From Aliivibrio fischeri (GTDB lineage Bacteria; Pseudomonadota; Gammaproteobacteria; Enterobacterales; Vibrionaceae): a stretch of 64,000 nt of DNA. Of the stretch, positions 1-9,506 are shown one piece after another. A program made the position numbers and the translations under genes. Each line of letters opens with the position of its first letter. Position 1 is the first letter of the stretch. The notes beneath the pieces are model-generated. The model had not been told where the DNA came from. It was given only the letters and a program-made list of their open reading frames with translations, and searched no databases. The stretch lies in assembly GCF_009727955.1 (NCBI RefSeq), contig NZ_WOBR01000004.1, forward strand, positions 1,241,724 through 1,305,723. The letters are read 5' to 3'.

Positions 1-896
1 CGACGTAAACCAGAAACCGTAGGCATACGTGGATCATCCCAACCATTAACTAATTTCTCAGTCACTAGTTGGTTCAGCTTACGCTTAGACATTACCGTAT
101 ATTCAAGATTTAGACGGCTAAATTCATATTGACGCGGTTGGCAATCAATTGTGATGTTCTCTAGTACCCAGTCGTATAAGCGACGGTTATCTTGGAATTC
201 AAGCGTACAAATAGAGTGCGTAATGCCTTCTAACGCATCAGAAATACAGTGTGTGAAGTCGTACATTGGATAAATGCACCACTTATCACCCGTTTGATGG
301 TGAGTAGCAAAACGTACACGATAAATAACAGGATCACGAAGTACGATGAATGAAGAAGCCATATCAATTTTAGCTCGTAAGCAAATTGTACCTTCTTTAA
401 ATTTACCATCACGCATTTGTTCAAATAGCGCCAGGTTTTCTTCTACGCTACGATCACGGTACGGGCTGTTTTTACCAGGCTCTTTTAGAGAACCACGGTA
501 TTCACGCATTTGCTCAGGAGTTAGCTCATCAACATACGCTAATCCTTTTTCAATTAATTCAACAGCATAACCATATAGCTTATCAAAGTAGTTTGAAGAA
601 TATTGAATATCTCCACTCCACTGAAAACCTAACCAGTTAACGTCATTCTTAATAGACTCAACGTATTCGATGTCTTCTTTTTCAGGGTTTGTATCGTCAA
701 AACGAAGATTACATTGACCCTGATAATCTTGAGCAATACCAAAATTCAAACAGATAGATTTTGCGTGTCCGATATGCAGATAGCCATTTGGCTCTGGCGG
801 GAAACGAGTATGGACACTGGAATGTTTACCAGACTTTAAATCTTCATCAATAATTTGACGGATAAAGTTGGTAGGACGAGTTTCAGTTTCACTCAT
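1..896 (-). CDS. glnS: glutaminyl-tRNA synthetase, N-terminal part (cut by window edge)
   Basis: Charges tRNA-Gln with glutamine in the cytoplasm. The minus-strand frame starts at the ATG at 896-894 ([16 protein letters not shown]), with a good GAGGTG ribosome-binding site just upstream, and runs off the window at position 1, so only about the first 298 of roughly 555 residues are present. Class I synthetase signatures are visible: [13 protein letters not shown] (HIGH motif, near residue 40) and VMSKRKL (KMSKS-type motif, near residue 270). The residues between them ([19 protein letters not shown]) are typical of the GlnRS/GluRS catalytic core. It lies downstream of nagE on the same strand, separated by a terminator, so it is probably transcribed separately. 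The glnS-nagE neighbourhood is also found in E. coli. Confidence 0.97.
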
Positions 897-1013
897 CTAA
901 AGCACCTCATTGGTATTAGTATTGTCAGAAAGAACAGATTGTTCATATCTCCCTATGATCCACAATTATGGGCAGATACTCAATATATAGAATCAAATAG
1001 TTTGGTTATTTAT

Positions 1014-1044
1014 ATAAAAAAAGCCGCTCTAAAGAGAGCGGCTT
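1014..1044 (-). terminator. intrinsic terminator of nagE
   Basis: A perfect 10-bp stem (1021-1030 with 1035-1044, loop AAAG) is followed on the minus strand by a run of seven T. It lies 28 bp past the nagE stop codon and insulates glnS from nagE. Confidence 0.9.
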
Positions 1045-1071
1045 GTTGATTTTGAGTTAATTACTCAATAA

Positions 1072-2565
1072 TTATGGTAGTGCAACTGCTGTTAGGTCTT
1101 CAGAAGCTGGGATTTTTTTCATTTCGCCAGCTACGATTTCAGCAAGAGGACCAAGGATAACTTGAACGTTGTTTGAACCAAGTTTAACCACACCCATTGC
1201 ACCTAGAGCTTTAAGTTGCTTCTCGCTGATTACGCTAGTGTCTTTAAGAGTTAGACGTAGACGAGTGATACAAGCATCGATGTTTTCTAGGTTTTCATGA
1301 CCACCTAGAGCTTTAAGGTATTGTTTAGCTAGCTCACCAGTTTCTTTAGAACCACCAACTGTTGAACCTTCTTCGTCTTCGTCGTCTTCACGGCCTGGAG
1401 TCTTAAGGTTGAACTTAACGATTACAGCGCGGAATACGAAGTAGTAGATTGCGAAGAATACGATACCTTGGATAATTAGCATGTACCAGTTAACAGCTAG
1501 AGGGTTACGAGTAGAAAGTACCATATCTACAAGACCAGCTGAGAAACCGAAACCTGCAATCCATTGCATAGATGCTGCGATGAATACAGAGATACCTGTT
1601 AGTGCTGCGTGAACTACGTATAGTGCAGGAGCAAGGAACATGAATGAGAATTCTAGAGGTTCTGTTACACCAGTGAAGAATGATGCGAAACCAGCAGCGA
1701 TCATGATAGATGCAACTTTTTCTTTGTTCTCAACTTTAGCAGTGTGGTAGATAGCTAGTGCTGCACCTGGTAGACCAAACATCATGATTGGGAAGAAACC
1801 AGCTTGGTACATACCTGTAACACCTACAGTTGCAGTACCTTCAGCGATAGACTTAGCGCCACCTAGGAAGTTAGGAATATCGTTAATACCCGCTACGTCA
1901 AACCAGAACACAGAGTTAAGTGCGTGGTGAAGACCAACTGGGATTAGTAGACGGTTGAAGAATGCGTAGATACCAGCACCAACAGAACCCATACCTTGGA
2001 TTGATTCACCAAAGTGTACTAGGCCACCGTAAATTGCAGGCCAGATGTACATAAGTACAAACGCAATTAAGATACCTGCGAAAGATGTTAGGATAGGTAC
2101 AAGACGCTTACCTGAGAAGAATGCAAGTGCTTTATGCAGTTCTACAGAAGAGAAACGGTTGTAGATTTCAGCAGATACGATACCAACTAGGATACCAACA
2201 AATTGGTTATTGATTTTACCAAATGCAGCTGGAACTGCAGCAGGATCAATACCCTGAATTTGAGCAACTGCTCCTGGTGAAAGAAGAGTAGTAACAACTA
2301 GGAAACCAACAAAACCAGAAAGTGCAGCTGCACCATCTTTATCTTTAGACATACCATAAGCAACACCTACTGCGAACAGTACTGACATGTTGTCGATGAT
2401 AGCCGCACCAGCTTTGATTAAAAACGCCGCAAGTGCACTGTTGCCACCCCAAGCTACCGGGTCAATCCAGTAACCAATACCCATTAAAATTGCTGCTGCA
2501 GGTAATGTAGCAACTGGTACCATCAGTGCCTTACCTACTTTTTGAAAATATCCTAAAATATTCAC
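1072..2565 (-). CDS. nagE: N-acetylglucosamine PTS permease, EIICB (no EIIA domain)
   Basis: Imports GlcNAc across the inner membrane and phosphorylates it to GlcNAc-6-P, the substrate of NagA encoded divergently. The protein has 497 residues. Residues 1 to about 380 form the membrane EIIC domain (hydrophobic segments, GLHHALNSVFWF, GVTEPLEFSFMF). After an acidic linker (EDDEDEEGS, near 395) comes an EIIB domain with the phosphorylated cysteine in NIDACITRLRLTLKD, Cys432. E. coli NagE is about 648 residues because it carries a fused EIIA. That domain is absent here and the frame ends cleanly with a terminator, so phosphate presumably comes from a separate glucose-type EIIA (Crr). That supply is inferred. 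The start MNILGYFQKVGKALMVPVA is typical of the family. Divergent transcription from nagA implies shared control by NagC and CRP. Confidence 0.96.
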   Translation of the reverse strand: MNILGYFQKVGKALMVPVATLPAAAILMGIGYWIDPVAWGGNSALAAFLIKAGAAIIDNMSVLFAVGVAYGMSKDKDGAAALSGFVGFLVVTTLLSPGAVAQIQGIDPAAVPAAFGKINNQFVGILVGIVSAEIYNRFSSVELHKALAFFSGKRLVPILTSFAGILIAFVLMYIWPAIYGGLVHFGESIQGMGSVGAGIYAFFNRLLIPVGLHHALNSVFWFDVAGINDIPNFLGGAKSIAEGTATVGVTGMYQAGFFPIMMFGLPGAALAIYHTAKVENKEKVASIMIAAGFASFFTGVTEPLEFSFMFLAPALYVVHAALTGISVFIAASMQWIAGFGFSAGLVDMVLSTRNPLAVNWYMLIIQGIVFFAIYYFVFRAVIVKFNLKTPGREDDEDEEGSTVGGSKETGELAKQYLKALGGHENLENIDACITRLRLTLKDTSVISEKQLKALGAMGVVKLGSNNVQVILGPLAEIVAGEMKKIPASEDLTAVALP

Positions 2566-2967
2566 CTTTAGTTTCCCCCTATAAGGATTTTAGATTTTTT
2601 TTGAATAACTTAACCTGTTCTTCACAAAACTTATTTCGTTACTCGTTATAAACAGGGTCAGTGTAAGGGATTAATTTCGCCCCGCAAATTAAAAGCTAAC
2701 GTATTGTGATCATTATCACCTGCGGAAGGAATATTTAGGGTATTTTGCTAGCGAGATCATAAAACTTATTTTATCATTCGAAAGAATAAAACATCAGGAA
2801 TAAAATTTGGTGCATATTATGACCAAATTTTGTCATTACTGAACGTAACATTTAGGTATTCTGAGTGTACCGCTCAGTAAGCAGTTCTATTTTCACCTGC
2901 TTAAAAATTTCAACGAAAAAAGTTTATATTTTTTCGTACTCTAAATTATAACCAAAGGATTCAAGCT
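2566..2967. promoter_or_regulatory. divergent nagE/nagA control region with candidate NagC operators
   Basis: A 402-bp gap between divergent genes. Two strong symmetric elements are visible. At 2802-2831 there is a perfect 10-bp inverted repeat (AAAATTTGGT, 10-bp spacer, ACCAAATTTT). At 2768-2793 there is an imperfect palindrome centred on TTCGAA with TTATTTT and AATAAAA arms, resembling NagC/Mlc-type operators. Near the nagA end, two small hairpins lie in the likely leader: CTGAG/CTCAG at 2861-2877, and TAAGCAG/CTGCTTA at 2878-2903 followed by AAAAATTT. Two operators at a distance would fit NagC looping as known in E. coli. Occupancy is inferred. Confidence 0.65.
2705..2720. promoter_or_regulatory. 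CRP-like binding site
   Basis: TGTGA-N6-TCACC matches the CRP consensus TGTGA-N6-TCACA in 9 of 10 positions. It lies between the nagE start and the candidate NagC operators, consistent with catabolite activation of nagE or nagAC. Confidence 0.7.
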
Positions 2968-4104
2968 ATGTATGCGCTAACTAACTGTAAAGTTTATACA
3001 GGTAACGATGTTCTTACTGACCATTCAGTAATTATTAATGGAACAGAGATTGAAGCTGTTTGCCCAACATCAGAACTACCAGCTGGTATTGAGCTAAAAG
3101 ACTTAGATGGAGCGATTCTAAGCCCAGGCTTTATCGATCTTCAGCTTAATGGTTGTGGCGGTGTAATGCTTAATGATGAAATTACAGCAGAAACCATGCA
3201 AATCATGCATGAAGCAAATCTAAAATCAGGCTGTACTAGCTTTTTACCAACGTTAATCACCTCTTCTGATGAAGATATGCGTGCGGCAATCGAAGCTGCT
3301 CGTGAATACCACAGCAAATATCAAAACCAATCTTTAGGTTTGCACTTAGAAGGTCCATACCTAAACGTAATGAAAAAAGGTATTCATAGCGTTGATCATA
3401 TCCGTACATCAGACTCAGACATGATCCAACTTATGTGTGATAACGCAGACCTAATCGCAAAAGTAACACTAGCGCCAGAGCAAAATGATCCTGAGCACAT
3501 CGAACGCCTTCATAAAGCAGGTATCGTTGTATCAATTGGTCACACAAATGCAACTTATGCTGAAGCTCGTCAAGGCTTTGAATCAGGTATCACTTTCGCA
3601 ACTCACTTATTTAATGCAATGACGCCTATGGTAGGTCGTGAACCTGGTGTTGTTGGTGCAATTTATGATACTCCAGAAGTTTATGCTGGCATCATTGCTG
3701 ATGGTTTCCATGTTGACTATGCAAACATCCGTATTGCACACAAAATAAAGAAAGAAAAACTAGTATTAGTGACCGATGCCACAGCTCCTGCAGGTGCTGA
3801 CATGGAATACTTTATTTTTGTGGGTAAGAAAGTATATTACAAGGATGGCAAATGTGTTGATGAAAATGGCACATTAGGTGGCTCAGCTCTGACTATGATT
3901 GAAGCAGTTCAGAATACAGTTGAGCACGTTGGAATCGCTTTAGACGAAGCACTACGCATGGCGACTTTATATCCAGCTCAAGCTATGGGCTTAGATAATA
4001 AACTTGGCCGCATCAAAAAGAACATGGTTGCTAACCTTGCTATTTTTGATCGTGACTTCAATGTAAAAGCGACTGTTGTGAACGGACAATACGAGCAAAG
4101 TTAA
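2968..4104 (+). CDS. nagA: N-acetylglucosamine-6-phosphate deacetylase
   Basis: Hydrolyses GlcNAc-6-P to glucosamine-6-P and acetate in the cytoplasm, the step after NagE uptake. The 378 residues show the amidohydrolase fold of Nag[16 protein letters not shown] near residue 53, the metal-binding glutamate in LHLEGPYLN (near 127), the histidines in [12 protein letters not shown] and ATHLFNAM (near 193 and 214), and the catalytic aspartate in [10 protein letters not shown] (near 271). Length matches the usual 380. The ATG at 2968 has an AAAGGA ribosome-binding site 8 bp upstream. nagC follows after one base, so the two are co-transcribed. Unlike E. coli nagBACD, nagB and nagD are not in this cluster. 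Confidence 0.97.
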   Translation: MYALTNCKVYTGNDVLTDHSVIINGTEIEAVCPTSELPAGIELKDLDGAILSPGFIDLQLNGCGGVMLNDEITAETMQIMHEANLKSGCTSFLPTLITSSDEDMRAAIEAAREYHSKYQNQSLGLHLEGPYLNVMKKGIHSVDHIRTSDSDMIQLMCDNADLIAKVTLAPEQNDPEHIERLHKAGIVVSIGHTNATYAEARQGFESGITFATHLFNAMTPMVGREPGVVGAIYDTPEVYAGIIADGFHVDYANIRIAHKIKKEKLVLVTDATAPAGADMEYFIFVGKKVYYKDGKCVDENGTLGGSALTMIEAVQNTVEHVGIALDEALRMATLYPAQAMGLDNKLGRIKKNMVANLAIFDRDFNVKATVVNGQYEQS

Positions 4105-4105
4105 T

Positions 4106-5320
4106 ATGACTGGCGGACAAATTGGTAATGTAGATCTAGTAAAACAATTAAACAGTGCGGCTGTTTATCGTTTAATCGACCAAAAAGGTCCGATTTCTCG
4201 AATTCAAATTGCAGATGTAAGCCAACTGGCTCCTGCAAGTGTTACCAAAATCACCCGTCAACTATTAGAGCGCGGCTTAATAAAAGAAGTCGCGCAACAA
4301 GCATCTACTGGTGGTCGAAGAGCTATCTCCTTGACCACTGAAACCTCCCCTTTCCACTCTATAGCAGTACGTCTAGGACGAGATTACATTCAACTAAGTT
4401 TGTTTGACCTTTCGACTAAAGAACTGGCTAGCGAGTACCAAGAATTCCATTATAGCAACCAAGAACATCTACTCGATGGACTGAAATTACTATTGGAAGG
4501 CTTTATTTCAAAAAACCAAGATACAATTAAGCAATTAATTGCTATCGGCATTACTCTTCCTGGTTTAGTTAACCCTGAAACAGGTGTCGTTGAATACATG
4601 CCAAATACCGATGTAAACAAGCTACTTCTAGCGGATTTCATCAAAGATAACTTTAATACTGAATGTTTTGTAGGTAACGATGTTCGTGGGCTTGCACTTG
4701 CTGAACATTACTTTGGTGCTTCACAAGATTGTTATGACTCGATCTTAGTCAGTGTTCACCGTGGTACGGGGGCTGGTATTATTGTTAATGGCAAAGTATT
4801 TTTAGGTCATAACCGAAATGTAGGTGAAATTGGTCATATCCAAATTGATCCTATTGGTGATAAATGCCAATGTGGTAATTTTGGTTGCCTAGAAACTGTT
4901 GCAGCAGACCCTGCAATCATTGCACATGTTGAGTCCTTACTAAAGCAAGGCTATCCATCAAGCCTTTCTCAACTACCAAAAATTACCATGACTGATATTT
5001 GTCATGCAGCAAACCATGGCGATGAGCTAGCGACTCAAACAATATTGCGTGTAGGTAATCAATTAGGTAAGGCTATTGCGATGACAATAAACTTATTTAA
5101 TCCTCAAAAGATCGTTATCGCAGGTGCAATTACTCATGCAGATAAAATCCTATTTGCTGCAATCCGCAACTGTATTAAGAACCAATCATTAACTACTTTC
5201 CATAAAGATCTACCCATTGTTGCTTCTGAGTTATACGACCAACCAACGATCGGAGCATTCTCTATGGTAAAACGTGCGATGCTTAATGGGGTCTTGTTAC
5301 AAAAATTACTCGATGAATAA
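4106..5320 (+). CDS. nagC: NagC, ROK-family repressor of GlcNAc genes
   Basis: DNA-binding repressor that responds to GlcNAc-6-P. The 404 residues match the family length (E. coli NagC 406). Residues 15-75 are a winged helix-turn-helix (QIADVSQLAPASVTKITRQL) and the rest is a ROK sugar-kinase fold with the zinc-binding signature CQCGNFGCLET near residue 252 and the preceding HIQIDPIGDKC. It begins one base after the nagA stop codon, which suggests translational coupling and autoregulation through the nagE/nagA control region. NagC in Vibrio fischeri is known to repress GlcNAc use; the sites it binds here are inferred. Mlc is the closest alternative, but the nag context favours NagC. Confidence 0.95.
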   Translation: MTGGQIGNVDLVKQLNSAAVYRLIDQKGPISRIQIADVSQLAPASVTKITRQLLERGLIKEVAQQASTGGRRAISLTTETSPFHSIAVRLGRDYIQLSLFDLSTKELASEYQEFHYSNQEHLLDGLKLLLEGFISKNQDTIKQLIAIGITLPGLVNPETGVVEYMPNTDVNKLLLADFIKDNFNTECFVGNDVRGLALAEHYFGASQDCYDSILVSVHRGTGAGIIVNGKVFLGHNRNVGEIGHIQIDPIGDKCQCGNFGCLETVAADPAIIAHVESLLKQGYPSSLSQLPKITMTDICHAANHGDELATQTILRVGNQLGKAIAMTINLFNPQKIVIAGAITHADKILFAAIRNCIKNQSLTTFHKDLPIVASELYDQPTIGAFSMVKRAMLNGVLLQKLLDE

Positions 5321-5351
5321 TCACGAGTCTCTATTCGCGTGTTATTATTCT

Positions 5352-5379
5352 AAGGGTTGCTATTAGCAGCCCTTTTTTT
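5352..5379 (+). terminator. intrinsic terminator of nagAC
   Basis: A 9-bp stem (5352-5360 with 5366-5374, one G-T pair, loop TATTA) runs into seven T. The TTG at 5357 that would extend the next gene lies inside this hairpin and is therefore rejected as its start. Confidence 0.85.
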
Positions 5380-5404
5380 CGATTACCATCAGGAACATGA
5401 GTAT

Positions 5405-7009
5405 ATGGAGTTACTTTTTATCATTGCAGCGTTTGTAATGGGATTTATTGCTTTAAAAATTAATCTACCGCCCCTTGTCGGTTTTTTATTAGCTGGATTT
5501 GGTTTACACGCCCTTGGTTTTCAATCTAATGACGCTCTTGAGACATTTGCCGATCTCGGTGTCACCCTATTACTTTTCTCCATTGGCTTAAAATTAGATA
5601 TTAAAACCTTACTTGCTAAAGAAATTTGGTTAGGCGCTACACTTCATAATGTCTTTTCAACACTGTTTTTTACCTTTGCATTATTAGGGCTTAAACTTCT
5701 TGGCATTAACATGCTTGCCAATATAGAAACCGCTCAACTGGTACTCTTTGGTTTTGCACTCTCTTTTTCAAGTACAGTATTCGCAGTAAAGGCATTACAA
5801 GAAAAAGGTGAAATGAATGCAACCTACGGCACCTTAGCCATTGGTATTCTTGTTATGCAAGATATCTTTGCGGTTGTATTTTTAACCGCATCAACGGGGA
5901 AAATTCCAGAAATTACCGCGCTCGCTCTTTTTGCATTACCTTTGTTTAGACCATTATTTTTTAAACTACTCGATTGGGCTGGCCACGGTGAAATGCTGGT
6001 CCTTTACGGTATTTTCTTAGCGTTAGTTGCTGGTGCTGGTACTTTTGAATTAGTAGGTATGAAACCGGATCTAGGTGCTCTTATCTTAGGAATGCTATTA
6101 GCTGGACATGCAAAAGCCTCAGAATTATCTAAATCACTTTTTAATTTAAAAGAAGTTCTCCTCATTTGCTTCTTTTTAAATATAGGCTTGTCTGCTGCAC
6201 CAACTATTTCAGGTCTTGGACTCGCTCTGATCCTTATTCTATTGCTGCCTGTTAAAGGTTTCTTGTACTTCATTATTATTAATAAATTTAAGTTCCGAGT
6301 GCGAACCTCATTGCTTGCCTCCCTAACTCTATTTAATTACAGCGAATTTGGGCTTATTGTTGGCGGCCTCGCCTTTAAAATGGGATGGTTACCAGCAGAT
6401 ACCTTAGTTGCCATTGCAATCGCCGTCTCCATCTCATTCATTATCTCTGCACCATTAAATAATTTTGGACATAGCATTTACCAACGTTCTCGTCATTGGC
6501 TAAAAGAACATACTGCTGAACGATTAAATCCAATGGATAAGTTAATTAATCCAGGACGAGCTCAAATTCTGATTTTAGGCATGGGTCGCATTGGTAGTGG
6601 CGCCTATGATGAACTAAAAGAAAAATATGGTGATATTATTTTAGGTATAGAATTGCGTGAAGAATCAGCAAAACAGCACCAAGAGCTAGGAAGAAATGTG
6701 ATTTCTGGTGATGCAACCGACCCTGATTTTTGGGAACGTATTCTTTCAACGTCGCACGTAAAGTTAGTTTTATTAGCGATGCCAAATCACCAAGGTAATC
6801 AATTTGCACTTGAGCAACTACAAACCAGAAACTATCAAGGACAAACCGCTGCAATCGCAGCATATAATGACCAAATTGATGGATTAATTGAACAGGGTGT
6901 TGATGCTGCATTTAATATTTACCACGAAGCAGGCAGTGGTTTTGCCCGCCATGTAAGTGAACAGCTGGATCCACAATTTAATCATCATAAAGATTACATA
7001 ACACATTAA
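5405..7009 (+). CDS. CPA2-family cation:proton antiporter with TrkA-N domain
   Basis: Inner-membrane monovalent cation/proton exchanger of the KefB/KefC/YbaL type. The ATG at 5405 (MELLFIIAAFVMGFIALK) gives 534 residues and has AGGAA 9 bp upstream; the longer TTG start falls in the nagC terminator. Residues 1 to about 385 are hydrophobic with a dozen likely membrane segments, including the conserved LGVTLLLFSIGLKLD and GILVMQDIFAVVF. The C-terminal part has a Rossmann TrkA-N domain beginning ILILGMGRIGSGAYDE (near residue 384). No TrkA-C domain is apparent. Substrate (K+ or Na+) and regulation cannot be read from sequence. It stands alone between two terminators. Confidence 0.85.
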   Translation: MELLFIIAAFVMGFIALKINLPPLVGFLLAGFGLHALGFQSNDALETFADLGVTLLLFSIGLKLDIKTLLAKEIWLGATLHNVFSTLFFTFALLGLKLLGINMLANIETAQLVLFGFALSFSSTVFAVKALQEKGEMNATYGTLAIGILVMQDIFAVVFLTASTGKIPEITALALFALPLFRPLFFKLLDWAGHGEMLVLYGIFLALVAGAGTFELVGMKPDLGALILGMLLAGHAKASELSKSLFNLKEVLLICFFLNIGLSAAPTISGLGLALILILLLPVKGFLYFIIINKFKFRVRTSLLASLTLFNYSEFGLIVGGLAFKMGWLPADTLVAIAIAVSISFIISAPLNNFGHSIYQRSRHWLKEHTAERLNPMDKLINPGRAQILILGMGRIGSGAYDELKEKYGDIILGIELREESAKQHQELGRNVISGDATDPDFWERILSTSHVKLVLLAMPNHQGNQFALEQLQTRNYQGQTAAIAAYNDQIDGLIEQGVDAAFNIYHEAGSGFARHVSEQLDPQFNHHKDYITH

Positions 7010-7041
7010 TTTACCGTTAATTTATTTCATTCAAATAATGA

Positions 7042-7079
7042 AGAGAGCACAGCATCGTTTGTTGTGCTCTCTTTTTTTA
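7042..7079 (+). terminator. intrinsic terminator of the antiporter gene
   Basis: A 13-bp stem with one G-T pair (7042-7054 with 7060-7072, loop TCGTT) is followed by a T-tract. Confidence 0.9.
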
Positions 7080-7297
7080 TTTCTTTTATCTTCAATAATT
7101 ATAACTTTTAGTTCAAAAAAGCAGCGCTAAGTAATGATTCAATAAGTAAATATTCATTTTGTTAAAAAATATCTAATCATGGGTCGTATTTGTGAATTTA
7201 TTTGTATTTCTGGGTTGATTTTTTTAGCGGTAATGGCAAATTGTATTCAGGACAATAATTTAAGATAAAAATTAAGAAGAGTAGAAGGAACTTATTT

Positions 7298-8965
7298 ATG
7301 TGCTCAATTTTCGGAATTCTAGATATTAAAAGCGATCCAACGCCACTAAGAACTACCGCTTTAGAAATGTCTAAAAAGTTACGCCATCGAGGTCCAGACT
7401 GGTCAGGTATCTATTCATCTGACAAAGCAATTTTAGCGCATGAACGTTTAGCTATCGTTGGCTTAAACAGTGGCGCACAACCTCTTTATAGCGAAGATAA
7501 AAAGCACATTCTTGCTGTTAATGGTGAAATTTATAACCACAAAGAGCTTCGCGAAAAATACGCAGATAATTACACATTCCAAACTGATTCAGATTGTGAA
7601 GTTATTTTAGCGTTATATCGTGAAAAAGGAGCTGATCTACTCGAAGATTTAAATGGTATTTTTGCCTTCATTCTTTACGATGAAGAAAAGGATGAATATT
7701 TAATTGGTCGTGACCATATTGGTATTATCCCTATGTATCACGGTTATGATGAACATGGTAACTATTATGTTGCTTCAGAAATGAAAGCATTAGTTCCTGT
7801 ATGTAAATCAATCAGTGAGTTTCCTCCTGGCCATTTCTACTCATCAAAAGATGCAGAACCAACACGTTATTATTTACGTGATTGGATGGATTATGATGCA
7901 GTTAAAGATAACTCAACAAGTAAAGAAGACTTAACGCAGGCACTTGAAGATGCTGTAAAACGCCAATTAATGACAGATGTTCCTTATGGTGTACTTCTTT
8001 CTGGTGGATTAGATTCATCCATTACGTCTGCCGTAGCTAAACGTTTCGCGGCGATGCGTATTGAAGACGATGAAAAGTCGGAAGCATGGTGGCCTCAACT
8101 GCACTCTTTTGCTGTTGGCTTAGAAGGTGCGCCAGATCTAAAAGCCGCTCGTGAAGTTGCAGATAAACTGGGTACTGTTCACCATGAAATGACTTACACC
8201 ATTCAAGAAGGGTTGGATGCGATTCGTGATGTTATTTATCATATTGAAACCTATGATGTAACCACGATTCGAGCATCAACACCAATGTTCTTAATGGGTC
8301 GTAAAATCAAAGCGATGGGCATCAAGATGGTACTTTCTGGTGAAGGTGCAGATGAAATTTTTGGTGGCTACCTCTACTTCCATAAAGCACCAAACAAAAA
8401 AGAGTTCCATGAAGAGACCGTTCGTAAACTACTTGCTTTAAACATGTTTGATTGTGCTCGAGCGAATAAATCACTTGCAGCTTGGGGGGTAGAAGGCCGT
8501 GTTCCATTCTTAGATAAAGAATTTATTGATGTGGCTATGCGTTTAAACCCACAAGATAAGATGTGTGGCAATGGGAAGATGGAAAAACACATCTTACGTG
8601 AATGTTTTGAGCATTATTTACCTGAAGCTATCGCATGGAGACAGAAAGAACAATTCTCTGATGGTGTTGGATATAGCTGGATTGACACATTACGAGAAAC
8701 TGCAGAGGCAAAAGTAACAGACCAACAAATGGAATCAGCAAAATTCCGCTTCCCATATAACACGCCAACGACCAAAGAAGCGTATGTTTATCGAGAAATC
8801 TTTGAAGAGTTATTCCCTCTAGAAGATGCAGCGAAATGTGTTCCCGGTGGTCCGTCAGTTGCATGTTCATCAGCAAAAGCGATTGAATGGGATGAATCTT
8901 TCCAGAACTGTGTAGACCCGTCAGGACGTGCTGTTCAAGCTGTTCATAACGAAGCATATAGTTAA
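7298..8965 (+). CDS. asnB: asparagine synthetase B, glutamine-hydrolysing
   Basis: Makes asparagine from aspartate, ATP and glutamine in the cytoplasm. The 555 residues begin MCSIFGILDIK, giving the N-terminal nucleophile Cys2 of class II glutamine amidotransferases; RHRGPDWSG and VNGEIYNHKELR complete the glutaminase domain (1 to about 200). The synthetase domain carries the pyrophosphate-binding loop LLSGGLDSSI (near 234) and VLSGEGADEIFGGYLYF (near 345). Length equals E. coli AsnB (554). It is monocistronic: 290 bp of AT-rich non-coding sequence precede it and a bidirectional terminator follows. asnB next to the nag genes is shared with E. coli. Confidence 0.98.
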   Translation: MCSIFGILDIKSDPTPLRTTALEMSKKLRHRGPDWSGIYSSDKAILAHERLAIVGLNSGAQPLYSEDKKHILAVNGEIYNHKELREKYADNYTFQTDSDCEVILALYREKGADLLEDLNGIFAFILYDEEKDEYLIGRDHIGIIPMYHGYDEHGNYYVASEMKALVPVCKSISEFPPGHFYSSKDAEPTRYYLRDWMDYDAVKDNSTSKEDLTQALEDAVKRQLMTDVPYGVLLSGGLDSSITSAVAKRFAAMRIEDDEKSEAWWPQLHSFAVGLEGAPDLKAAREVADKLGTVHHEMTYTIQEGLDAIRDVIYHIETYDVTTIRASTPMFLMGRKIKAMGIKMVLSGEGADEIFGGYLYFHKAPNKKEFHEETVRKLLALNMFDCARANKSLAAWGVEGRVPFLDKEFIDVAMRLNPQDKMCGNGKMEKHILRECFEHYLPEAIAWRQKEQFSDGVGYSWIDTLRETAEAKVTDQQMESAKFRFPYNTPTTKEAYVYREIFEELFPLEDAAKCVPGGPSVACSSAKAIEWDESFQNCVDPSGRAVQAVHNEAYS

Positions 8966-8975
8966 ATTTTAGTGT

Positions 8976-9008
8976 AATAAAAAAGCGCCTTATAGGCGCT
9001 TTTTTTAT
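8976..9008. terminator. bidirectional terminator between asnB and rfaH
   Basis: AGCGCCT/AGGCGCT stem (8984-8990 with 8994-9000, loop TAT), flanked by A6 on the left and T7 on the right, so it can stop transcripts from both convergent genes. Confidence 0.9.
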
Positions 9009-9011
9009 GTA

Positions 9012-9506
9012 TTAATATTCTATATCTGAGTTCGGTATTTTAATTTCTACTTTTTTATTAATTAACGTTATTAAGAGGATGGAGCGTTTTTCACCATCAG
9101 CTTCTTTATAAATCGCTTCAATACCGCTATACGGACCTTCTTTTATCGCCACTTTTTGCCCTGCTTCAGGTAAACACTCTAATTTTTCTTTATTGTTATT
9201 TTCATCGAGCGCTTTTAATGAGTAAATCAAGTCACCTTGCAGAACCTTTGGCTGAGCTCCAAATCGAATAAAATCACTCACTCCACGAGTAGAGCGAATA
9301 GAAGTAAACGATGGACCTATTTCAAAGTCAAAATAGATAAACATATAGCATGGAAATAGTGGTTCTTTTACTTGTTTTCTTTTTCCTCGAACAATTTTCT
9401 CTACAACGATCTCAGGATAAAAGCACTCTACCATTTGATTTTCTAAATGCAGTTTTGCTCTCTCTTGCTCACCGCGTTTGCAATAAAGTAAATACCACTC
9501 TTTCAT
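9012..9506 (-). CDS. rfaH: RfaH, NusG-family transcription antiterminator
   Basis: Operon-specific elongation factor that suppresses pausing and Rho termination, normally in LPS, capsule or conjugation operons with an ops element. The 164 residues open with MKEWYLLYCKRGEQERAKLHLE, the NGN domain characteristic of RfaH, with CFYPEIVVEKIVRGKRKQVKEPLFPCYMFI after it. The C-terminal KOW-like domain (about 110-164) contains GPYSGIEAIYKEADGEKRSILLITLI. E. coli RfaH has 162 residues. No ops-like GGCGGTAG motif was seen in the window, so its targets lie elsewhere. It converges on asnB and is monocistronic. NusG itself is excluded by the N-terminal sequence. Confidence 0.93.
   Translation of the reverse strand: MKEWYLLYCKRGEQERAKLHLENQMVECFYPEIVVEKIVRGKRKQVKEPLFPCYMFIYFDFEIGPSFTSIRSTRGVSDFIRFGAQPKVLQGDLIYSLKALDENNNKEKLECLPEAGQKVAIKEGPYSGIEAIYKEADGEKRSILLITLINKKVEIKIPNSDIEY

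Noticed and set aside
5357-5404. Upstream TTG start for the antiporter
   Set aside because: It is within the nagC terminator hairpin; the ATG at 5405 has AGGAA and a typical membrane-protein start.
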